This document shows, in pieces, positions 21,009-29,309 of a stretch of 64,000 bases of DNA (position 1 is the first letter of the stretch; every line of letters begins with the position of its first letter). The stretch comes from Gallibacterium salpingitidis (GTDB lineage: Bacteria > Pseudomonadota > Gammaproteobacteria > Enterobacterales > Pasteurellaceae). The notes beneath the pieces were generated by a model. That model made no database searches and was not told where the DNA came from. It saw nothing but the letters and a program-made list of their open reading frames with translations. The DNA lies in NCBI RefSeq assembly GCF_001678495.1, contig NZ_JTJL01000001.1:1-64000 (forward strand). Direction: 5' to 3'. Both the position numbers and the translations under genes were made by a program.

Positions 21009-21962
21009 ATGGTCACCTTTTCTGGCGAAACGATGGCATCTCAATGGACAGTAAAAATTGCAGAATCTATTCCAGATGAACAATTGCACGCGATTCAATC
21101 TGGAATAGAAGATGTATTAGCGGTAGTAAATCAACAATTTTCTCCATTCCTTCCACAATCAGAAATTTCTCAATTTAATCAAAATTTAAATATTAATTCT
21201 GCTATTCCTATTAGTAATGAAATGCGTTATGTGGTTGAAAATGCACTAAAAATCTGTACAGAAACTAAAGGAATATACGACATTACTGTTGCGCCATTAG
21301 TAAATTTATGGGGATTTGGTACAACAGAAGTTAATGAACATCCTCAATCTGAACAGATAAAACAAGCCTTGCAACACGTTAATTATCAAGCATTGACATT
21401 GAATGAATTAGGCTTGTGTAAACAACATCCAAATATCCAGATCAATTTATGTTCTATTGCGAAAGGTTATGGCGTTGATCAGGTAGCAATGTTTTTAGAA
21501 AAGTTAGGATTTCATCATTACTTAGTTGAAATTGGTGGTGAATTGAGATTATCAGGTAATAATGATGGGAAAACTTGGGTGGTTGGATTAGAACGTCCAC
21601 AATGGGGTGGTGGCGTTTATGAACAAATCTTAACATTTAAAGATATTACGATGGGGATCGCAACATCGGGGAATTATCGTAATTATTTCAAAGATAAAGG
21701 AAAAATAGCAGCTCACGAAATTAATACTAAGACAGGTTATAGCAGTATCTCACGAATTTTGTCAGTCACTGTTTTGGCTGAAAATTGTATGCTAGCAGAT
21801 GGTTATGCAACGGCACTTTTTCTTCTTGGGAATGAAGCGTTGATGTTCGCAGAAGAGCATCAAATTGCGGCACTATTTATGGTGTCTTCATCAGATAATG
21901 CCGCTGGTTATCGAATCCAAATTACTAATTCCTTTTCCAAAATACTCCATTCTCAAAATTAG
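21009..21962 (+). CDS. ApbE-family FAD:protein FMN transferase, form without signal peptide
   Basis: ApbE enzymes transfer FMN from FAD onto a Thr or Ser of a target protein, using a metal ion. The 317-residue protein has the family motifs in order: GETMASQW (residues 5-12), DITVAPLVNLWGFG (about 95-108), CSIAKGYGVDQ, VEIGGELRLSG, ATSGNYRNYF, HEINTKTGY and the C-terminal ADGYATALFLLG. Most Gram-negative ApbE proteins are lipoproteins, but here the start (GGGAGG seven bases upstream) leads straight into the catalytic fold, so the protein should be cytosolic. In the H-x-x-D-P-x-T-G motif the metal-binding Asp is Asn and the Pro is Thr, which could lower or change activity. No FMN-binding target domain is recognisable next to it. 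Confidence 0.8.
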   Translation: MVTFSGETMASQWTVKIAESIPDEQLHAIQSGIEDVLAVVNQQFSPFLPQSEISQFNQNLNINSAIPISNEMRYVVENALKICTETKGIYDITVAPLVNLWGFGTTEVNEHPQSEQIKQALQHVNYQALTLNELGLCKQHPNIQINLCSIAKGYGVDQVAMFLEKLGFHHYLVEIGGELRLSGNNDGKTWVVGLERPQWGGGVYEQILTFKDITMGIATSGNYRNYFKDKGKIAAHEINTKTGYSSISRILSVTVLAENCMLADGYATALFLLGNEALMFAEEHQIAALFMVSSSDNAAGYRIQITNSFSKILHSQN

Positions 21963-22001
21963 CAATCACATTTTTTGCATATCAACTTTTCTTTATAAAA
22001 A

Positions 22002-22016
22002 TGATATTAATTCTTA
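22002..22016. promoter_or_regulatory. Second Fur-like box, upstream of the autotransporter gene
   Basis: TGATATTAATTCTTA matches the 7-1-7 Fur pattern at 12 of 15 positions. It lies 216 bases before the autotransporter ATG, within a very AT-rich intergenic region, so a chance match is possible. Confidence 0.35.
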
Positions 22017-22111
22017 TTTGCATAAAGTAAAGTTGTATGCTATTTTTCGCTTGCTAAACTAGATGATAACTTTTAGTAATTAATGTTTAACAAAAAGAAT
22101 TTTATCCTTTT

Positions 22112-22129
22112 TTACTTTTTAAAAAGTAA
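22112..22129. repeat. Perfect 18-bp palindrome upstream of the autotransporter
   Basis: TTACTTTTTAAAAAGTAA reads the same on both strands and lies about 100 bases before the autotransporter start. It could be an operator or a weak hairpin terminating apbE-like transcription. Confidence 0.6.
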
Positions 22130-22232
22130 TTTTGTAGACATTAATATTTCTAGCTCCAAATCTTTCAACTAATTCTTATTTATCATTGATTTAGCAGGTC
22201 TTTTTTTCTCTTTTTTATGTATAAGGCACTAT

Positions 22233-25200
22233 ATGAAAAAATTCACTTTTCCATTAAAAGCGACAGCATTGATCGTATTAACCACTTTAAGTCAACAAGT
22301 ATCAGCAGTCCATCCTGTGTATAACGAAGAAGATTTATATGTACAAGATAGAGATGTGCCTTATGCACTGGTGAAAGATTATTTAACAGTGACGACGTTG
22401 GCAGAAATTACAGAGCCAGATAATAACTATAGTGGTTTATTTCTAGGAGTACATAATCGTACAGGTAATCCAGTCCGTATTAACTGGTATGGAGATATGG
22501 ATGGAAAGAATCCACAGATTGGGGCGATCAATAACGGACGTATCTATGGGCGAATGTTTGTGAATGCACTAGATTCGTTTGATACCTATGAAGCCGTACT
22601 GAATAACTCGAAAGTCACCTTAAAAGACTATCGCAGTAGTATCGCTCCTGATGGACAAGCCAACGGTATTGATGCTTATGGCTGGGTGCCTGTCAGTAAT
22701 GAAAATGATATGACGTTTGCCCTAGATAAGGTTGAGAATACAGGGGTAGTGTCTGGATTTGCACAACTGCAAACTGGTGCCGGTACACATCGTAGTTTGG
22801 TGGTAGTCAATGCTTCTGCCAATGGGGTTTCACTCTACGGGTTTGGTGACTACGGTAAATATATTATCGGGGCTGATGGTAGTGAAGTCGCCGTAGATGC
22901 GGCTACAGGCGGTTCTCGCAGTGCGCGTTCGGTACGTTCTGCCAACGAGGCTGCAGCGACAGGTGTAGATGGGGTTGGTGTGATTCCAGCATCACTTTCC
23001 TCTGATGACAAGAATTTCTATGGTAAAAATATCCGCGTGGCTCTAGAAGCAAAGGATAAACAGGCAGTTGCCTTAAAAAATACAGGAACCATTCAAGGTC
23101 AGGTAGTGGTTAGAGGAAATACTGGAAGCAAAGCGGTGAGTGATGAATATGGTCAGGATTATTCTTTGACGAGCAAGGCATCAGGGAATGGTGTATCTCT
23201 ATTCACTCAGATTATGACGCAGGATCGTCGCACTTATTCTTATGATAAGGTAACCGAGTCTATTCTGGGTAATGTCGAAAACTTAGGCACTATCTCAGGT
23301 AATGCGAGCTTATCAGGTATTGCCCCTGTAAGCAATGGTGGCTCAACCAACTATACCCGTTCTTATGATTCTGGTAACGGTATTAGTGTGGCTGCACGCA
23401 CCACTCGATTTAGTAAAAACGTAACGGAAGCAGCCATAGGCAATGTGGTCAATGATGGACGTATCACAGGTAAGCTTATTCAGGTATCAGGTGATAATAC
23501 GGCTAAACGAGGAACTTCACCTACCAATATTAAGCACGTTTACTCTCAAGCAGAGGCAGAAAATGGTGGTAATGGTGTCGGTGTGTTTGTGCAAGTGGAT
23601 CAACATGTGGCAGGTAGTGCTGATGAAGATGGTATTCATAGTGATGGAGCAACGTTAACACTAGGGGATATTACCAACAGAGGGCGTATTACGGGTTATG
23701 CGGATTTGGCTGCAGGTAATGGTTATGACTTTATTCGCATGGGTAAGATTGATGCGACAGGCATCATCGGTGTAGGTAATGGGGTATCTGCTGCGATGAA
23801 TGCAGGTAGCGTTCCTAGTACGACCTATAGCATCGGTAAAGTGAACAATAGCGGTGTGATTTCGGGGTATTTACGTGCCAAAGCGGGACAAGGTGTGGCT
23901 AAGAATGGTCAGCCTGCTTTGGAAGAAGTGAAATTGTTGATTACGGATGAAAAGACTTTTGGTAGCTATAATCAACCCGAGGTGTTACCTAAGAGCGTGG
24001 GAGGTAGTAGTGGTCCATGCTGGACTGCTGCGGAGTGTGCCAATGCAAATGGAGACACTGCCGACGCTATTTCTACCATTAAAGCCAGTGGTAATGGTCT
24101 CTCTTTCTTTGCTAATCGTATCAGTAGCAGCCAAAACGGCGATACCTACAGCATGGGTGATATTTTCAATAAGGGTGTGATTAGTGGCTATAGCGAGATG
24201 TATCATGGTTTCCAAGGGACGAATTATGCCCGAGTAGATTTCCTTGCGACAGGTATTGGTATTGCAGCCGATCGTGAATTTACGGCAGCGGTGAATAACC
24301 TTGGTATTATTTCGGGTAACCATGCGGCGTTATTGGCGAAATCAGAGATTTCTACAGCATATAGCTCTTGGGAGCCTGATTATCTGTCAGGCTATAAAAA
24401 AGCTATCAATAACTACGGGGTAATGGCAGGTACCTTAATTGCTGCGAATTATCAGGCTAATGGTAGCAATTCTAATGGCAAATATCAGCAATATCAGTAC
24501 TTTAATGCTTCGCAAGATCCTGTGAATAACCTAGGGACATTGGTGTATTTAAAAGAGGGAATTACTAAAGCAAGTAAGTACTCTAGCGCAGTGCGCAATG
24601 CTGATGCAGGTGTTATTAGTCGTATCGTCGCAGGTACTGGTGGTGAGGTCAGCATTGATGACGGTCAGGGCAATCAAGTGACATACACTGTGGTCAACGG
24701 TAAAGTAACGGGTAAGGACAGTAGCTACACCGTAGCAGCAGATGCGTTAGACCACCATATTATTAATGGTGTGGGGGCTGCTAGTGGTGCAGCTGTTGTG
24801 ACTAAAGACTTAAGCTTAACTAATAGCGTTGTGAACGGTCTAGTTACTGCGGTGGATTTACAAGGTGCGAGTGCATTAACCCTAGATAATACCGTTATCA
24901 ATACCAATGGTTTTGCGGTAAGAAAGTCGGCTACGGAGTTTTATACCCCTAACGCCATCCTCGGTGATGACGCTGCTAATACGGTGATTCTACGCAACGG
25001 CAGTACCATCAATGGCGATGTACACCTTAATGGTGGTAACGATAAGTTCGTGGTGGGTGATGAGTCTGTCCGTATTAACGTCACTGAGCATACCCTAGAC
25101 TTAGGTGAGGGTGAGGATGAATTGGTATTAGGTGAAAAAGTCACTGCACCAACCGCCTCTCCGATTGTAGTTGACTACACCGTATCTGGCGTAGAGCGTT

Positions 25201-27080
25201 TGCTCGTTAATCAGCCTAGCCGTATTATGGCAAATAAGATGGAATTACCGTCTTATATGGAGCTACATAACAAGCTTGTCTATCAAGCTCCTAATAGTAT
25301 GGCGACCTCTTTGCATCCAGATAATGCAGAGCAACCTGTGGTGAGCCTAGCAGGCAAGACATTAAAAGTTGGTATTCGCTCTCAAGAAGCCTATGGGGCG
25401 TTGGAGGTGGAAAATGCTAATCTTAATGTAGACGGTGCTAATTTGGTTGTTGATTCGTCTTTATTGGATAAAGCCACTGTGGAAAAAGAAAATTGGGTGA
25501 TTAAAGATGTGATTGGTGTAAAACGCACGATTTACCAATGTGGTGATATGGCTACTGCGGGACAAAATTGTGATGGTTATGATCGCGATCCCCGTATTGC
25601 AGATAGTTATTCATTAAAGGGCAATTTTGCTAGCATTGAAGATACGAGTGCGATTTTTGCTTTTGAAGAATATCATCAAGGTCGTGATAAAGAGGGTAAT
25701 CAAGTAGATATTGATGATATTCAAGCAGCAACATTAGCGATAAATTTACGTATCAAACAAGTGAAGAAAGTTGAAGATATTGTTACTGGTAAGGATATAG
25801 ATGAATCAGAAACAGCTCCAACTAATGAACAAGCTAATAATGACTCAATATCAAAGCAAGAAACACCAGATACGAAAGTGTCAAACAAAAATGATATAGC
25901 TCCTGTATCTACACAAAATGAGCCAAGAAAACAGGTTAATGCAATAGTAGATCCTATAATAAACAATAGCGCAACAAGAGCCGTTGCTAGGGCAATGGAT
26001 GTGGTGATTAATAATGCTGTTAATGGTGATACTGCGGCCGTAGAGTTAGCGAAAGCTTTGGGAGGATTACAAAATAATCAACAAATTATCACTGCTGTAT
26101 CTGATGCTGTTCCAGCAATTAATAGCAATGTAAGTGGGCTTATTACAGGAGCGAGTCGCTTTATGATGTCTAATGTCTTGTCGGGTGCAACAGGTATCAT
26201 TAACCCTCCAGTTACTACAGCTTCATTGAATACTTGGGTACCACAAGATAATTACCGCGATCATTATGTTTGGGGTAAATTTATCAGTAATTGGAATAAG
26301 CATAATGCTGATAATGGTATTGCTGGATATAAAACTGATAATCGAGGCTTTATTTTAGGCGGAAGTAAGCGTGTTACTAAAGATTTTAATATCGGTGCAG
26401 TATTAGGCTATATTCGAACTTCATCACACACGATAGATTCCACACAACAGCAATCACTTACTGCTGAAACGTGGCAAGGTGGACTATATAGTGATTGGTT
26501 CTTTATGCCAAATGTAGCGTTAGAAACACAATTAGGTTATGGGCATAGTTCAGTTAGTGCTAAACGAGATCAAACCGTATTTAATCAAGTCGCTAAGGCT
26601 AAGTATGGAGCTAATCTAGGTTATGCGTCTATTGGAGTTCGTTACTATCAAGGTAATGATGATTATTTGATCACACCATTCTTCCGTGCGAATTATAATG
26701 TTGTTAAAACAGATGCTTACCAAGAAACAGGTGCGGTTACAAGTTTGAAAGTGAAAGCTGACACGGATCAATCATTGACTTTACAAAGCGGTATTGATGC
26801 TGAAATGATTGTTGGTGAGCGTTGGAAAGTTGGTAGTACATTAGCAGCTGAGGTTGAAACATTAAAAGTGAATCAATCAATTAAAGCATCATTTACTGCT
26901 ACACCATCAGAAACATTTGTTGTTCAAGGCTTAGATAAACAACGAGTACAAGGTATTTTTGGTGTGCGTACTGAATATACCATTACACCATTTAGTGCGG
27001 TAACATTACGTTACAATGCTAATGTGGGTAAAAAATATTTAGGACAACAAGTAGATTTAAATTTCCGCTTTGCGTTCTAA
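22233..27080 (+). CDS. Classical (type Va) autotransporter with repeat-rich passenger
   Basis: This 1615-residue protein should export its own passenger across the outer membrane. It has a signal peptide (about residues 1-25, ending QQVSA), a long passenger to about residue 1180, an acidic, polar linker (about 1183-1243, rich in Asp, Glu, Asn, Thr) and a C-terminal autotransporter beta-barrel (about 1345-1615) ending NFRFAF. The passenger carries about nine copies of a motif N-x-G-x-I/V-x-G (such as ENLGTISG and NNSGVISG) alternating with G-N-G-V/I-S units, a beta-helix pattern. Two close Cys pairs occur at residues 596/602 and 1103/1113. No protease GDSG motif was found, so an adhesin-like role is most likely. 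GC content is higher in the passenger (45-52% in sampled lines) than in linker and barrel (33-38%), suggesting a recombined passenger. Confidence 0.92.
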   Translation: MKKFTFPLKATALIVLTTLSQQVSAVHPVYNEEDLYVQDRDVPYALVKDYLTVTTLAEITEPDNNYSGLFLGVHNRTGNPVRINWYGDMDGKNPQIGAINNGRIYGRMFVNALDSFDTYEAVLNNSKVTLKDYRSSIAPDGQANGIDAYGWVPVSNENDMTFALDKVENTGVVSGFAQLQTGAGTHRSLVVVNASANGVSLYGFGDYGKYIIGADGSEVAVDAATGGSRSARSVRSANEAAATGVDGVGVIPASLSSDDKNFYGKNIRVALEAKDKQAVALKNTGTIQGQVVVRGNTGSKAVSDEYGQDYSLTSKASGNGVSLFTQIMTQDRRTYSYDKVTESILGNVENLGTISGNASLSGIAPVSNGGSTNYTRSYDSGNGISVAARTTRFSKNVTEAAIGNVVNDGRITGKLIQVSGDNTAKRGTSPTNIKHVYSQAEAENGGNGVGVFVQVDQHVAGSADEDGIHSDGATLTLGDITNRGRITGYADLAAGNGYDFIRMGKIDATGIIGVGNGVSAAMNAGSVPSTTYSIGKVNNSGVISGYLRAKAGQGVAKNGQPALEEVKLLITDEKTFGSYNQPEVLPKSVGGSSGPCWTAAECANANGDTADAISTIKASGNGLSFFANRISSSQNGDTYSMGDIFNKGVISGYSEMYHGFQGTNYARVDFLATGIGIAADREFTAAVNNLGIISGNHAALLAKSEISTAYSSWEPDYLSGYKKAINNYGVMAGTLIAANYQANGSNSNGKYQQYQYFNASQDPVNNLGTLVYLKEGITKASKYSSAVRNADAGVISRIVAGTGGEVSIDDGQGNQVTYTVVNGKVTGKDSSYTVAADALDHHIINGVGAASGAAVVTKDLSLTNSVVNGLVTAVDLQGASALTLDNTVINTNGFAVRKSATEFYTPNAILGDDAANTVILRNGSTINGDVHLNGGNDKFVVGDESVRINVTEHTLDLGEGEDELVLGEKVTAPTASPIVVDYTVSGVERLLVNQPSRIMANKMELPSYMELHNKLVYQAPNSMATSLHPDNAEQPVVSLAGKTLKVGIRSQEAYGALEVENANLNVDGANLVVDSSLLDKATVEKENWVIKDVIGVKRTIYQCGDMATAGQNCDGYDRDPRIADSYSLKGNFASIEDTSAIFAFEEYHQGRDKEGNQVDIDDIQAATLAINLRIKQVKKVEDIVTGKDIDESETAPTNEQANNDSISKQETPDTKVSNKNDIAPVSTQNEPRKQVNAIVDPIINNSATRAVARAMDVVINNAVNGDTAAVELAKALGGLQNNQQIITAVSDAVPAINSNVSGLITGASRFMMSNVLSGATGIINPPVTTASLNTWVPQDNYRDHYVWGKFISNWNKHNADNGIAGYKTDNRGFILGGSKRVTKDFNIGAVLGYIRTSSHTIDSTQQQSLTAETWQGGLYSDWFFMPNVALETQLGYGHSSVSAKRDQTVFNQVAKAKYGANLGYASIGVRYYQGNDDYLITPFFRANYNVVKTDAYQETGAVTSLKVKADTDQSLTLQSGIDAEMIVGERWKVGSTLAAEVETLKVNQSIKASFTATPSETFVVQGLDKQRVQGIFGVRTEYTITPFSAVTLRYNANVGKKYLGQQVDLNFRFAF

Positions 27081-27094
27081 ATAAATTGAATTGG

Positions 27095-27121
27095 GAGGCA
27101 GTGTTAAGCTGCCTCTTTTTT
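27095..27121 (+). terminator. Intrinsic terminator of the autotransporter gene
   Basis: GAGGCAG (27095-27101) and CTGCCTC (27109-27115) form a 7-bp perfect stem with a 7-base loop followed by six T. It lies 14 bases past the stop codon and abuts the convergent LacI-family gene. Confidence 0.85.
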
Positions 27122-28121
27122 AAGCACTTTGCCTACGCATAAACTTAAATGGTAGTTCAATAATTCGTTGCGTTAATGGTTGTCCTGCTAGAAATTGGAG
27201 TAATGTTTGTGCACCTAATTGACCTATTTCAAAACGCGGTGTCGCGATAGTAGTTAAGCTAGGGTTGAGTACTTTAGCAAAATCAAGATCATTGAAACCT
27301 ACAATATCAAGTTCTTTGCCAACTTTGATACCGCGACGTGAACATTCCAAAATAGCGCCTGCCGCAATGTCATCATTAACGCAGAAAATAGCATCTGTTT
27401 CTGGCCAACGGAAAAGAATCTCGATTAATGCTTCCGCTCCTGTGCTGATAGAGGTTTTAGTAGTCATTTTGTAATGACGATCAGTGGATAATTGATGGGC
27501 AGTGAGCATATCCTCCCACGCGTTTCTTCTTAATAACGCCCGACTATCTAGCCAAGCAGAACAAAGTACAATATTTTTGCGTTGTTTCTCTTGTATTAAA
27601 AAACGCATAAGCTGTTCTGCAGCAGCATACTGATTAATACCGATATTGGCGAGAAAGTGCGGATTCGCATCAATATTCATCAATTCTACGGCAGGGATGT
27701 TGGCACTATTTAATAAATCAATCGTTTGTTGAGTATGTAATGTTTCGGTCAGAATAAAACCATCTACATTTTGTTGCAGATATTTTTCAATAATGCGTTG
27801 TTCTTCTAGCGGTGTATAAGAGAAATCACTAATTAACAAATTGTAGTTCTGTTGATCGCAAACTGTTTTAACGCCATCAATAACATCATTAAACACATCA
27901 TTGCTAAAAGAAGGAATTAATAAAACGATGGAGTTCGTTGATGAGGAAGCAAGCGATTTTGCAATACTATTTGGTATGTAATTCATTTTCTTACATATCT
28001 TCGCAACTTTTTCCCGCATTTCTGCAGAAACCAAATTAGGATTATTAATAGCGCGAGAGACTGTAGATTTATTTACCCCCAGTTCCTTTGCAATATCATC
28101 AATAGTGGCGCGTTTTTTCAT
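27120..28121 (-). CDS. LacI-family transcriptional regulator (GntR/IdnR-like)
   Basis: This 333-residue regulator has the LacI helix-turn-helix at residues 5-28 (TIDDIAKELGVNKSTVSRAIN) with a hinge helix (NSIAKSLASSS, about 51-61). A periplasmic-binding-protein-like effector domain fills the rest, with IVGFNDLDFAKVLNPSLTTI near residue 276. It is divergent from idnD-idnO, so it probably regulates L-idonate and 5-ketogluconate use, as IdnR/GntR-type proteins do. A palindrome with a central CG, typical of LacI-family operators, sits just before idnD. Confidence 0.88.
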   Translation of the reverse strand: MKKRATIDDIAKELGVNKSTVSRAINNPNLVSAEMREKVAKICKKMNYIPNSIAKSLASSSTNSIVLLIPSFSNDVFNDVIDGVKTVCDQQNYNLLISDFSYTPLEEQRIIEKYLQQNVDGFILTETLHTQQTIDLLNSANIPAVELMNIDANPHFLANIGINQYAAAEQLMRFLIQEKQRKNIVLCSAWLDSRALLRRNAWEDMLTAHQLSTDRHYKMTTKTSISTGAEALIEILFRWPETDAIFCVNDDIAAGAILECSRRGIKVGKELDIVGFNDLDFAKVLNPSLTTIATPRFEIGQLGAQTLLQFLAGQPLTQRIIELPFKFMRRQSA

Positions 28122-28182
28122 AAAAATAGCTCAAAAATCATTAAGTTAAATTAATTAGGCATTCTAGCTTAATTATTCAATT

Positions 28183-28198
28183 TTAGAAATCGATCACA
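28183..28198 (+). promoter_or_regulatory. Possible CRP site upstream of idnD
   Basis: TTAGA-N6-TCACA matches the CRP core TGTGA-N6-TCACA at eight of ten positions, in the divergent region between the LacI-type gene and idnD. Catabolite control is likely for this pathway, but the left half-site is weak. Confidence 0.35.
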
Positions 28199-28247
28199 GT
28201 TTGTACAAAAAGTAGTTGCAAGTTAATTATAAAATTATTATTTTAAT

Positions 28248-28261
28248 TGCAAGCGGTTGCA
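28248..28261. promoter_or_regulatory. Candidate LacI-family operator before idnD
   Basis: TGCAAGCGGTTGCA is a near-perfect even palindrome with a central CG (six of seven base pairs), the architecture of LacI/GntR-family operators. It lies 24 bases before the idnD start, where bound repressor would block transcription. Confidence 0.6.
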
Positions 28262-28284
28262 TAAAGTATAAAGTGAGGTATGAA

Positions 28285-29307
28285 ATGACGCAACATATTC
28301 AAGCAAAATGTATTAAGGTTTCTGGTGCACATCAAATTCAATTAACAGAAACAGAAGTAAAAACAATTTATCCTAATGATATTATTGTTAAAATTGTTAG
28401 AGGTGGAATTTGTGGTTCAGATATTCACTATTATAATGAAGGTGGAATAGGCAATTTCAGTTTACAGCATCCGATGATTTTAGGACACGAGGTGGTTGGT
28501 TTTTTACCCGAAAATAAACAATCGGTTGCAATTAATCCAAGTAAACCATGCTTGCAATGTAAATATTGTCTTAGCGGTAAATCGAACCAATGTTTAAATA
28601 TGCGTTTCTTTGGTAGTGCAATGTTAAATCCGCATGTTGATGGTGGTTTTGCTGAATATGTTGCTGTAAGAAAAGATCAAGTCATCCCTTATGACGATAA
28701 AGTACCAAGTAAAGTAATGGTGTTTGCTGAGCCGTTAGCAGTAGCAATTCATGCGGTCAATCAAGCTGGCTCATTAGTTGGTAAAAAAGTATTGGTAACG
28801 GGGTGTGGTCCGATAGGTTCTTTAGTAGTGGCAGCATGCAGACAAGCTGGTGCGGTAGAAATTGTTGCTGCGGATATTCAAGCTTCTTGTCGTGAAAGTG
28901 CGGTAAAAATGGGAGCAACTTCAACTATTAACCCATTAGATAACCACGAACATTACTTCCAAGATAAGGGTTATTTTGATGTTTCTTTTGAGGCTTCTGC
29001 AGCGCTTAGTGCTATTCAATTTGCTATTGATGCAACAAAAGCAGGCGGCACTATTATTCAAATTGGTATGGCAAAAGGTGATGTCCCTATCCCAGTTACG
29101 AAATTCTTAGCAAAAGAGATCACTTATCGTGGTGCTTTCCGTTTTACCAGTGAATTCGAAGTGGCAGTGCGTTGGTTAGAACAAGGATTAATTAATCCAT
29201 TACCGTTACTCTCGCACGAATTCCCATATCAAGAAGCAGAAAAGGCGTTACAAACAGCCGGAGATAAAAGCACTGCGATTAAAGTACAACTTACATTTGA
29301 GGAATAA
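28285..29307 (+). CDS. idnD: L-idonate 5-dehydrogenase (zinc-dependent MDR family)
   Basis: IdnD oxidises L-idonate to 5-keto-D-gluconate. I use the ATG at 28285 (GAGG upstream, MTQHIQAKCI...), giving 340 residues; an earlier in-frame ATG at 28216 would include the operator region. The catalytic zinc site is visible as GGICGSDIHY and GHEVVG. The structural zinc lobe is CLQCKYCLSGKSNQC, and the Rossmann loop is TGCGPIGSL near residue 176. It lies two bases before idnO and forms an operon with it. Related sorbitol or threonine dehydrogenases are possible, but the idnO neighbour favours idonate. Confidence 0.87.
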   Translation: MTQHIQAKCIKVSGAHQIQLTETEVKTIYPNDIIVKIVRGGICGSDIHYYNEGGIGNFSLQHPMILGHEVVGFLPENKQSVAINPSKPCLQCKYCLSGKSNQCLNMRFFGSAMLNPHVDGGFAEYVAVRKDQVIPYDDKVPSKVMVFAEPLAVAIHAVNQAGSLVGKKVLVTGCGPIGSLVVAACRQAGAVEIVAADIQASCRESAVKMGATSTINPLDNHEHYFQDKGYFDVSFEASAALSAIQFAIDATKAGGTIIQIGMAKGDVPIPVTKFLAKEITYRGAFRFTSEFEVAVRWLEQGLINPLPLLSHEFPYQEAEKALQTAGDKSTAIKVQLTFEE

Positions 29308-29309
29308 TT

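Noticed and set aside
23985-25966. Several antisense frames within the autotransporter gene
   Set aside because: They are Ser/Thr-rich shadows produced by the repetitive GC-richer passenger and have no gene features.
28216-28284. 23-residue extension of IdnD
   Set aside because: It would translate through the palindromic operator candidate and has no MDR-family similarity.
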